DNA of 64,000 bases from positions 5,282,001-5,346,000 of the forward strand of contig JALDNG010000001.1 of NCBI GenBank assembly GCA_024349245.1, written 5' to 3'. Below are positions 34,401 to 46,400 of this stretch, in pieces. Source of the stretch: Neodontobutis hainanensis. Its lineage: Eukaryota; Chordata; Actinopteri; Gobiiformes; Odontobutidae. The notes beneath the pieces are model-generated. The model searched no databases. It worked only from the letters and a program-made list of their open reading frames with translations, and was not told the origin of the DNA. A program made the position numbers and the translations under genes. How positions within the stretch are numbered: position 1 is the first letter of the stretch; every line of letters starts with the position of its first letter.

Positions 34401-37400
34401 CATCCCAGTTCACACTGAAGGTCCTAGCTTGATCTAGCCAACATGACAACATCATCTGCAAAAAGCAGAGATGAAATCATGTGGTCCGCAAATCAGACAC
34501 CCTCCGGCCCCTGGCTGCATCTAGACATCCTGTTTTAAAATAATGGTGACAAAGGGCAGCTCTATTGGAGACCAACATGCATCTTGAACATGTCTGACTT
34601 ACTGCCTTCAATGCGAACCAAGTTCCTGCTCCAGTTGTACAGGGACCGGATAGCCCTTAGCAGAGGGCCCAGAGAACCCCCCACAGGGTGCCGTGAGGGA
34701 CACAGTCGAATGCCTTCTCCAGATCCACAAAGCACACGTGGACTGGTTGGGGAAACTCCCATAAACACTCCAGCAAAAATAGCATTGTTCCTCCTGAATC
34801 TGAGGTTTGACTATTGGCCAAATTCTCCTCTCTAGTACCCTGGCATAGACTTTTCCGGGGAGGCTGAGGAGCATAATCCCCCTGTAGGTGGTCCCTTCTT
34901 AAAAAGAGGAACTACCAACCTGGTCTGCCAGTCCAGAGGTACTGTCCCAAAACGCCACTCAGTGTTGCAGAAGCGTGTCAGCCAAAACATCCCCACAACA
35001 TCCAGAGACTTGAGGTACTCAGGGCGGATCTCATCCACCCCCGGTGCCTTAACTACCTCGGTGACTTCAGCTTGGGTTATGGACGAGTACATCTCTGAGC
35101 CCTCGGCCTCTGCTTCTTTGGTGGAAGGCGTGATGGTGTGTTTAACGAGCTCCTCGAAGTATTCCTTCCACCGTCCGACAATCTCCCCAGTTAAAGTCAG
35201 CAGAGTCCCACCTTAACTGTAAACAGTGTTGGTAGGATACTGCTTCCCCCTCCTGAGGTGGACGGTTTGTCAGAAGCTTGACGGCATATAATCTGATACA
35301 TATACTTTATTACAATAAGTCTGGAACTCCAGTGTCACTGCAGCAAGAAGACTAAAATGTGCCCTGGGATTCTGTGGTGTTTTTAATATTCAGCTCATAC
35401 TTTTTCAGACAGGCCATTAGAGCTTTGTGTATGCCATTTGCGGTTTCATCGTTGTCTTTGTAAAAGTCAAGCAGCTTGGATTGCACTTTATCAGACAATA
35501 AAAATAGGCTACCTAACACATATTGGAAACATTTTTCTATTTCCCTTATGGGTGGCCTCCCGCACAGTCTTTGGTCCTAAAACATTCATGGTAAACATCT
35601 CTGCTTTTGTTCTTCCTAATTGCATCTTTTTTACAATATTTGATTAGTAAAACAAAGTCCTGTTTAGCTTAGCAAGACAATCAGTTCTGTCTGTGTTTAA
35701 CAGTATGGTACATGTAGAAAGCTTTATCTGTTGCAATGTTGTCTTTTTATATAGTAGATTTTGCAACGTATGTGCTAATATTGCATACCCCTTTAGCTTG
35801 TCCTTAGCTTACTGTCCACACTAACTGTGCTCCCCTTAGCTATACTACACCAGAATGAATTTACTACCAACATCCTTATACCATAATGCAGTGTGTTTTT
35901 AGTGATTTGTGCACTTAAACACTAACCATCTGTTGGCTTAGGCTTTTTTTTAACAGTATTGAGTCTCTGGAATACGGGACTGCAGCTACGATACCAATGA
36001 AAATACTGCACATCCCAAACATTTACACTTTGCCTGTAGACATATCAACCACAATCACATTGCTGTGCTGACAAATGTAATGGCAGATGAAGTATTGTTT
36101 CAATCGCTTGAGCTTTTACATGCCAAAAATGGCAATCAAAGATTGTAAATTGGATTAGTTATGACATCCCAGGTGTTTCCCTGATAATGCACAGCCCTGA
36201 TTCCGTACATTACATGCATTCCATACTTTCCATAGTGGTTCTGCTGATGTCGCTGCAGGGTGAGCGGGTGCCTCTCCTTCTCACTGGGCTTCCTTTCTCT
36301 TAATAGATCCCTTTATTTCCAGAATAGTCTTTTTTGATTGACTTGTGTTTGGAGTTCATTAATGAGAGCTGCTCTGGGGCTTAGTAAGTCCACTGAGCTG
36401 GTCCCTGTTCTACAATGCTGGAAGAAACAACACCAGATATTTGGCTCCTACAATTGACAGATCAGTGTAGCGTGAAGCATGTGAACAACTCTAGGGTGCA
36501 CTTAACCCTGGGTTTCTGTGCTGCGTCTTTCCCCTCCTCCTCAACACCTGCAGCTCATTTGTCGTTCCTAATTGGTCAGTGATCCATGTTTCTATCCTCT
36601 ACCTGGATTGCTCTTGCTCCAGAGCAGGTTAGCCGTTCAGCCCAAGAGTTAACCCTGAACATACCTCGCTAACCTCCTAATCCAACTTTGTCGCGCAGTA
36701 AACACTAGTGGACTACAATATCATCATTCACCTTGTGTATTGGACCGATGAGCGATTACTGTGCCCCCAAAACAATAAAATGGGAAGGTACAACTTTTTG
36801 TATCGTCCAACACCCATCTAACTTCGACTCTCAAAAACTGTTAATATGTTTATATACTGTAGATATTTTACTTAAGAAGGTCATAATCAAACCTATTCTG
36901 GTGTAAAGAAATAAATCAGTATTTTCAAATTTGAATAACATTTAATCCAGAAGAATGGAACACAGAATGAATGTAAATTATTTCTTAACTAAAGTGTGTG
37001 TCCTCAGAGCCAAGACAATTAAGAACACAGTGTCAGTGAACCTGGAGCTGACGGCCGAGGAGTGGAAGAAGAAATATGAGAAGGAGAAGGACAAGACCAA
37101 GAGCCTGAGGAGCTCCATCCTGCGCCTGGAGGATGAGCTGCGCCGGTGGAGAAACGGTACAGCACACTCTCTAAACATCAGCTGTGCCTAGTGTGGATAT
37201 CTGCAAGCTGTGCTGACAGCACTCTCCTGCTTTTGAGCAGTTTACATTTCACACTCTGAGAGCTTGCAAAGACAGAATAGAAAAGACATTTGTAGCTTAA
37301 GAGTAGCTTAGTGCGTTAAAGTTTATTTGTTGGAGCAATTATCATTGGTCATAGTTCTGTTTATCAAAACTTTAAGCAACAAAGGGAAAACAAAGAGCCT

Positions 37401-40400
37401 TATACAGTATAATTGTCATAAACACATCTAGGCCTATGTCACAGTCAGTCTGTCCTGGGAGAGGATCCTTTTGCGGTCCCCCCTGAGGTTTCTCTTTTTT
37501 TTTTCCCAACCTGGGGTTTTTGAGTTTTTCCTTGGTTTGATGGATGGTCTAAGGACAGGGGGTGTTGTCTGGTACTGCTGCTTATTAAAAATACAAATAC
37601 TTAATTGTATTTATAGATACCCAGATGTTAAATCAGAAGCATTTACCAGTTGATCATGACACTTTTCCTTTCTGCCTGTTACACAGATACAGTGTAATTC
37701 AGCCCTGCTCTGACACTGCAGTCCATTTCACAGCATTCTTGTGCCTTTTACAGCTTTGTTTCCTGGCAACCAGACAAGCTCCACCCCCTTTCCCCATCTT
37801 AGCCACAAAACCAGCTGATCTTTATGTGACACTGTCTGTATGTGCTTCTAAGATGGTTTGCTGATGCAGCCTTTCTGAGATTTGTCAGAGCTTGGTCAGC
37901 GTTAAAGGAAACAGAATCCCACAGACATGGAGTTAATGCCCTTCCTTTCAGGAGCTATACTCCAGTTTACTTTAGGACTGCACCAGATTGGCTTCTGCTT
38001 TTAAAAATAGGTTTAGATACTTCTTTAACCAGTTTAGTAAATAATGACTTAAGTGACTAAAATCTTCACAGAAACGTCTTAAATTGAACAAGCTAATAAA
38101 GTGCTCTAACAAACTCCAGGAAAACGCTTACATGTGTTGACTGACTGTGAATGAATACAGACACTTGAATAGGCTGACATGAAAATTCAGGTGCACTACT
38201 GAACTAAAATCTGAATGTCTTAGGAGAGAGTGTTCCAGAGGAGGAGCAGCTGAGCTCTAAAGACCAGAGGAGCACAGAGGTCTACGACAACACGCCCCTC
38301 ATCGACAACCTGCTGCCGGCCACAGGGGGCAGTGTGGAGGCCAGTGAGAGAATCCACTACGAGCAGGACATCAGCCACCTGTACAAACAGCTGGACGACA
38401 AGGTGAGCACGGACAGGGGCTCTCTGCTCCCCGGGCAACGTCTGAGGAAAAAACAAAACTGAAAGGTTTGGAAGGGAATGAAATGAGTGATTTCAGTGAC
38501 AACTCAAATTTGACTGATCTGAAAAAAACATTTGTAAAACTCTCCAAATATATACTTGCACATCCAATATAATCAGCTGACAACAAATCAAACCTACTTA
38601 GCTACACACATCCACGTGCTTAAAAATGTCTTCAAACGCACCATAAGTTTGTCCTTGCTCTGCTGGACTTTATATTGTATAGCTGGGACATGTGCAGACT
38701 CTGATGTCGGTCTGGTCCGGTCTCAGTCCCTGAACCTTATGGTCTGGTCTCTGATTGATCTGTTGTGCTGTCTGGGCTACAAACGTCCATCTGAACTGAA
38801 CTGACACTGTCTTTTCCAGGATGAGGAGATCAACCAGCACAGTCAGCTGGCAGAGAAACTCCGAGAGCAGATGCTGGACCAAGAAGAGGTCTGTTCTTTC
38901 TCTTTAATTCCATTATGAGCAACAAAATCAGGGTGTTTGTCCTCTCTCTGGCCTCAGTTTGTCCTCCCTGGACTTGGTCTGTCCTCTCTTTCTCTCTCTG
39001 GGCTCGGTCTGTCCTCTCTCTGTACTCGGTCTGTCCTCTCACTTTACTCAGTCAGTCCTCTTTGGACTCGGACTGTCCTCTCTTTGGACTCGGTCAGTCC
39101 TCTCTCTGAACTCGGCCTGTCCTCTCTCTGGACTGGACTGTCCTCTCTCTGGACTCGGTCTGTCCTCTCTCTCTGGTCTCAGTCTGTCCTCTCTCTGGAT
39201 TGGACTGTCCTCTCTCTGGACTCGATCTGTCCTCTCTCTGGACTCGGTCTGTCCTCTCTCTGGACTCGATCTGTCCTCTCTCTGGACTCGGTCTGTCCTC
39301 TCTCTGGACTCGATCTGTCCTCTCTCTGGACTCGATCTGTCCTCTCTCTGTACTCGGACTGTCCTCTCTCTGGACTCGATCTGTCCTCTCTCTGTACTCA
39401 GACTGTCCTCTCTCTGGACTCGATCTGTCCTCTCTCTGGACTCGGTGTGTCCTCTCTCTCTCTGGACTTGATCTGTCCTCTCTCTGTACTCGGACTGTCC
39501 TCTCTCTGGACTCGATCTGTCCTCTCTCTGTACTCGGACTGTTTTCTCTCTGGATTCTGTTTGAGGGAGCCTCATGTGAATTTGTTTAGACATTTCAGTC
39601 AATACTTTTGTAGTTTTCATTATTTTGGGTACAGATTGTGTCCAAGAGACTGTTTTTCATGTGAAGGATTCAACAGCCCAGTCCAACACAAGTGTCCTGA
39701 GTGTGTTCAAACTCATTGAATGTCCTTACAGTTGCTGGCCTCCACGCGGCGGGATTATGATAAGATCCAGGAGGAGTTGTGCCGGCTGCAGATGGAGAAC
39801 GAGCTGGCCAAAGAGGAGGTGAAGGAGGTGCTGCAGGCGCTGGAGGAGCTGGCCGTCAACTATGACCACAAGAGCCTGGAGGTGGAGCAGCGCGAGGAGG
39901 CCAACCTGCAGCTCACAGAGGAGCTCCACAACAAGACTGTGAGCAGATTCAACTTTTATTGACTTTATCACTAGAAGAGTGAAGGAGAGATGATTGCATG
40001 TGGCATTAACTAAAGTGGTAGTAAGGGAGTGGGGTTTCTTTTTTACCATCACAATTGCTTACTTCATTAGCCGCCAACACATTAACAATCAGAATATTTT
40101 TTTATAATAAACAGAACTAAATGGTGTGTATTTCTCAGGCACCCAAAGCGCTTTACTTCATGCTTCCATTCAGAGGGGGGTTGCCATACACGAGGTGCTT
40201 ACAGCCTTCTCCGACCACCACTAAAATCAACTCTACAATCACACACAATCATACAGTATGAACCGGAGAGAGCGGGAATCTAACCGCCAACTTTCCGGTT
40301 ATAGGACAACAGTCCTACCACCTGAGCCACTGCGACTCCTCCTTACGAGAGAATAATAATTGAGCTTATCTTGAAATGTGTGAACTAAATATTTCTATCT

Positions 40401-43400
40401 TGTGAGACTGGGCCTGTGAACGTGTTGTGCTGGTGTGTGTGATGTGTTCAGGCGCTGCTGTCGGCTGTTCACAGGGAGCTGAGCCAGCTGCAGGAGTTAA
40501 ATGGTCTGCAGAAGAAGAGAACAACTGAGGTCCTCAACTTGCTGCTCAGAGACCTCAGTGAGATCGGGGCCATCATAGGGACCAGCGAAGTCAAATCTAC
40601 AGCAGTAAGAACACGCACATATCTTATATAAATATAACACATATATGAAGTATAACCCTCCTGTCCCGTCCCGGTCCAGAGCCCCGAGGGGAATGGCTCA
40701 GTGCTGGAGGAGGACTTCACCGTGGCCCGTTTCTACATCAGCAAGATAAAGTCCGAGCTTAAGTCTCTGGTGAACCGCGGCAAACAGCTGGAGAGCGCTC
40801 AGGCTGACGCCCACCAAAAGATCCTGGCCAATGAGAAGGAACTGTCCTCCTGTCAGCTGCTCGTCTCCCAGGTAACACAACAATGGCCATCATGGTTTAT
40901 GGTTGTTAGTGCCACCACATTAAGAGAAAGGTTTATCTAATGTAACTCTAAAAAGTCAAGAGTTACTTTTACAACATGCACAAACAGAGTTGCTGTGTCT
41001 CTGAGGTGAACATTAGTACATAGTATGGCTTATAATAGAAATAGAAATATGTTACTAGAAATTTGTGTTAAAACAGTACAGAGTGCTGGAGCTGCTTCTG
41101 ATACTATGTATATTGTCTTTAATGCGACCAGCCGCCTCTTAGACCTGTCGGTTGTGCGTGTTGTTACTGCGTGTCTTGTTAAGTAACTCCAGTAATGTTC
41201 TGTCTCTGCAGCATCAGGCCAAGCTCAAGTCTCTGACCGACTACATGCAGAGTCTGGAGCAGAAGAAGAGGCTGCTGGAGGAGAGTCAGGACACTCTGAA
41301 CGAGGAGCTCACCAAGCTCCAGGCACAAGGTCCACACTTACACGCACTGGTGTCCCAGAACCACACAGACATTTCAGCTGTCAGTCCACAAACCCATGGC
41401 CCTCACGCAGTCATTATCAAACAACTGGTGTCTTTTTTTATTTAAGTTTTTATTTGGAACCAACATGAAGTTATTACATATTCCTCATTCACGTGCTATT
41501 GTCACGACCCCTTCCTCTCTGGTCGTGGTTTTGAATAGGTTGATCATGTCTGCAGGTCTGTGTGCAGGTGAAGCTGTGGGCGTTTCACGTATTGCGTGGA
41601 CATCAGAGCGGCAGCACTACCTTGCCTTTTGTTTGTTCTTAGGTTTTGTATTATAAAACACTACACACACCATTAACACTCAAACCAAACACGCACCCAC
41701 ACTACTGATTACTGATAAACCCACCTCATTTAAAAAAAAAAAAGACAATTAGTTAACTTTATCTTAAAATGAAAGCACTATCTTTGTTTATTGGTTTGTG
41801 TGGCGTCTTATTTTGTCATGGCCTTGAGCCGAGTTATGACACTATGTTGTTCCTTAGTTTTTACATTTTCCCTTCTTAGGAATCTACAAAAAGAAGACAG
41901 GTTTGTCTTCATTTATACAATCTCCTAAAAATGATGATCTAAAATGAAGGTTAAATGTTCATCCATTCCTTAGCAAGTCACTCCTCCTGTAGGTATCAAG
42001 CTTCTTTTTGTATCCCGTTCACAGATGGTTATCTGGTCTTTCTGTTCTGGTTGGTCCCGACTTGTGCCACATTGCACATTATAATGGCCCAGCTTATAGG
42101 GAGTTTGGTTGCCGTTACTGTGAATGGTGTGCGTTTATATAGCACTTTTTTGCACGCTTCTCGGGCACCCAAAGCACTGCATCATTATCATCCTGTGGCA
42201 TCCTGTTAAACACAACTTGGAAGTTGTGTGGAAGGATGCCGGGCTGTAAACACAGGATGTAACCTGTGTTTACAGCCCGGCAGGTGAAGCTTCACGGGGG
42301 GCAGTGGACACAGTGGCTCAGGTGGTAGAGCGGTCGTCCTATAACCGGAAGGTTAGCGGTTTAATTCCCGCTCTTCTCACAGTTCATACTGTTCTAGTGT
42401 CTTTGAATAAGTGGCAAGTCACTTAACTTAATCTTCTACTGATAGTCTATAAATCCCTCCATGGTATGGCCCCAACATACCTATCTGATCTTCTCCACCA
42501 CTACATCCCCGTCAGAGCACTACTGACCTACTACTGTTGGAAGTGCCCAGGTCCAAGCTAAAAACCAAAGGGGACAAAGCCTTTGCAGTAGCAGCCCCCA
42601 GACTCTGGAACTGCCTCCCTCTCCACATCCGTGCAGCCCAGTCTCTAAACATTTTGAAGTCTCTTTTGAAGACTCGCCTCTTTTCTCTAGTCTTTGATTA
42701 GAGTCTCTTTTAATGTCCCAGTTTACAGTGACCCCTGGCTACTTTTCAAATGTTCTTTTACATTATTTTAACTCCTGCAGTTATTGCATTGTAAATTGTA
42801 AATGTGCTATAGAAATAAATTTGACTTTGACTTTGAACCAGGAGGTGAGTTTGGTGGTGGTTGGAGAAAGTTAGTGCCTTGCATGGCAGCCCCCCTCTCT
42901 GTCTGCGGCAGGTGTACAGGGTCTGGAACCTATTTTAAATTTCTTGTAGCTTCTGTGAATTTGCTTCAGCTTTTCAAGACCTCCTGGAAAGGGGAGTTCA
43001 AAAGTGTTATAGGGCTAAGGGCATTACTAAAGACAAATGTAAAGTACATTTAACAATGCAGTTGTTCGCATAAGTCACATACCCTGACAGAAACCCTGAT
43101 CAAAAGTTTACATACCCCAGTTCTTAATACCATGTATTGTCATCAATGACAGCTTGAAGTCTTTTGTGGTAGTTGTGGATGAGGCTCTTTATGTTCTCAG
43201 ATGTATAGCTGCTTATTCTTTTTGGCAAAAAGCCTTCAGTTCCTGTAAATTTTTGGGCTGTCTTACACGAACTGCACGTTGGAGATCTCTCCAGAGTGGC
43301 TCAATGATATTGAGGTCAGGAGACTGAGGCCAGTCCAGAACCTTCACTTTATGCTGCTGTAGCTAATGCAGGTCGACTTGGCTTTGTGCTTTGGATTGTT

Positions 43401-46400
43401 GTCATGTTGGAAACGTCCAAGTACATCCCATGTGCAGCTTCCAGGTTGATGAGTGCAAATTTTCCTCCAGTATTTTCTGAAAACATGCTGTATTCATCTT
43501 TTCCTGTGCCTTTGTAGCTCACACATCCCCAAAACATCAGCGATCCACCTCCATGTCTCACTGTAGGAATGGTGTACCTTTCATCATAGGCCTTGTTGAC
43601 TCCTCTTCAAATGTAACATTTATGGTTGTGGCCAAAAGGTAAAATTTTGGTCTCATTAATCCAAATGACTTTGTTCTAGACATTTTGAGGCTTTCCTCTG
43701 TGTTGTTTGATTTATTATAAGCGGGATGCCTTGTGACATTTTGCGTAGTAATGGCTTTCTTCTGGCGACTCAACCATGCAGCCCACTTAAGGAGGCACTC
43801 AACCATGCAGTGCCTCTTTATTGTGTATCTTGAAACAGCCACACCACTTTTTTTCAGAGAGTCTTGAATTTCAGCTGAAGTTATTTGTGTTTTTTTCTTT
43901 GCATCGTGAACAATTTTTTTTACAGTTGTGGCTAAAATCTTTGTTGGTTTGGTTTCAACAGAATACCTCAATTTGAACACTTCTGATTGGCATTCTCAGT
44001 TCCTTGGCTATCTTTTTATATCCCTTTCCTGTTTTTTGCAGTTCAATTACCTTTTCCAGCAGATCCTTTGAAAATTATTTTGCTTTTCCAATGACTCAGA
44101 CAGAAACATCAGTGCAGCACTGGATGTGAGGTGACAGGGTCTGTCAGGAGCCCAGAAACTCACTGACCTGAATGATTTAAAAAGAGTAAACGCTGTTGTT
44201 TGGCTTCACCCAAGCACTAACTATGAGTAAAAAAAACTTATTTTGTGTTATCATTCATATGCTCTAAAAAAAGGCCAGAAAATCACTAATTTTGCCAAGG
44301 TATATAAAGTTATGAACACAACTGTATTTATTACTCGACTGACAAAGGAACCCTCAGATTACACTATCCAGTCACTTTTCTTAACAAATGAATGATTTAA
44401 TTAAATTGGGACAGCGTCCCTCATGAACCTGTTAATTCCCTAAATAATCGCTAATCCCTAATAATAGTAAAATTGCTTCACAGTAAATGGGGGTGCTTTT
44501 TGTTTGTGTTTCTAGAGAAAATCCATGAGGTGTTGCTTGAGGAGAAAGAAAAGGAGGACATGAGCAGAATGGAAGCAGACAGAGAGATGAAGGTGAGCTC
44601 CTCACACAGGTCTGGGCTCCGAGTGTTCCCAACATGAGCCTGAATGGGGTCATATGGATGTGTGCAGAAAACCCTGGAGGAGCAGCTGGAGCACCACAGA
44701 GAGGCTCACCAGAAGCAGCTGAGCCGGCTCCGAGACGAACTCCAAGACAAGCAGAGGATGTTGGACCAGCTGACAGAGTGAGCACTCGAGCACCACTGTC
44801 AGGAACATTCAGGCTTTGATATGAGTAGTTTGAGCAAACGTTAAAGAAGACATTTCTATTGTTTAAACTGTGACTGCAACATTTTTCTTAGCAATGAATT
44901 AAATTGTATACAGAGGCATTAATTATTCATTTGCTTCTTTTGACTCTGAAAATCTCAGTGGTGAACTAAGAGAGAAGGTTAAGTCGAACTCTGATCTGAC
45001 AGCTGTAATGAGGATTGAAGTCTGCCTTTCTTAATTTAATTTATACTACTTATACTTACTTTACTAGAAAGTATTTGTGTATGTTAAATTTGAAAAACTG
45101 TATTGGTTTAACTGCTGATCATGTTTCAGTCTGAACCAGGGTCTGCTGCTGGAGCAGGAGAGGCTCATGTCGGACTTCCACAGACTGAAGGCCCAGGAGC
45201 AAGAGAAGGACGCTGAGCTGCACAAACTCATGTAGGTCTTGTTTCCTTTGGTTTGCAGAGCACTATATACTTCCTTTAAGAACCTGCAGGGGAAAATAAC
45301 AGGTTATGAAGGTTTTTTTGGAAATACCACCAAGTAAAGGTCATTTGATTGGATTTATTTTATTTTATTTGTTTAATTTAATGAATGAAGTTGAATGTCC
45401 AGATGCTTATTTTAACCATTTTGCCAAGTGAAGATGTGTAAAAATGAACATGGTAATAAAATCTGTGTGTAGTTCATAATTCATATTCTCCCTTTTGGAA
45501 ACCCTGAGAGTTGACTGTACCATCTGTGTTGCAGTCTGCTGAATGAACAGAGGGAACAGGCCAGAGAGGACCTTCAGGGCCTGGAGGAGACTGTGGTGAG
45601 GACAAGCTCTACACTGACCGGTCTGTCATTATGATGTCATTATGTAACACTATCTTCTGGCTCTCTCAGGCCAAAGAGCTGCAGACGTTACACAACTTGC
45701 GCAAACTTTTTGTCCAGGACCTCACTTCGAGGGTCAAGAAGGTGAGTCAAAGACACCAAAAAAAAGCAAAGTAAACACAATTGAACAGTCACAAAAAGTT
45801 GATGCTATCATATAGTATTTTTTTTATTAAGAGACATACGTCAGAAGGAGACTCACTGAACATGGATTACTCATACATGTCAGAAATATGACATTGGTTT
45901 GTCTCAGAACTTTATTCTATAGAAAAGCAGGTTAAAATTTACAAAATGAGACCAGAAACCTGTAAGTGTGAATATTGATGTGATATTTGGTCAAAAGGAG
46001 CCCACACAACCACAGTTCACATGGTCCAGCTCAGAGTCACAGGGTGGGTCTGTGTTTTACAGAGTGCAGAGCTGGACTGTGAGGAGGGGCTGGGGAACGT
46101 TGCCCAGAAACAGAAGATCTCCTTCCTGGAGAATAACCTGGAGCAGCTCACCAAGGTCCACAAACAGGTATTGATTTCTCCTGTGACATCCCCTTCCACA
46201 GACTATTAATGCGCAGCTGATTAACACATGATTAATCCTGCAGCTGGTACGAGACAATGCAGACCTGCGCTGTGAGCTGCCTAAACTGGAGAAACGTCTG
46301 CGGGCCACAGCAGATCGGGTCAAAGCCCTGGAGAATGCCCTGAAGGAGGCCAAGGAGAACGCAATGAGGGACCGCAAACGCTACCAGCAGGAGGTGGACC

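Larger units (their letters stand above)
37008..46167 (+). other. kif5c: kif5c exons 11-23: neck and coiled-coil stalk
   Basis: Exon 11 carries the neck coiled coil (VNLELTAEEWKKKYEKEKDK, ELRRWRNG). Exons 12-16 carry the first stalk segments (LYKQLDDKDEEINQHSQLAE, EVKEVLQALEELAVNYD, FTVARFYISKIKSELKSL). Exons 17-23 carry the light-chain and cargo-binding coiled coil (REAHQKQLSRLRDEL, REQAREDLQGLEETV, ELQTLHNLRKLFVQDLTSRV, QKQKISFLENNLEQLTKVHK). Heptad-like Leu/Glu/Lys composition runs throughout, as expected for homodimerisation. Confidence 0.94.

Noticed and set aside
38940..39553. CRISPR-like regular repeat spacing
   Set aside because: The units are contiguous with no unique spacers, and the genome is a vertebrate. 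It is a minisatellite.
38937..39719. Long open frames on both strands (up to 260 codons) of SVLSLDSICPLSGL-type repeats
   Set aside because: They arise from a 22-bp stop-free minisatellite inside a kif5c intron. All three frames give the same kind of repeat text, with no domain or splice support.
42437..42838. Possible host gene exon (LHGMAPTYLSDLL)
   Set aside because: The text and the TTTGACTTTGACTTTGA tail are those of a LINE 3' end, with in-frame stops.
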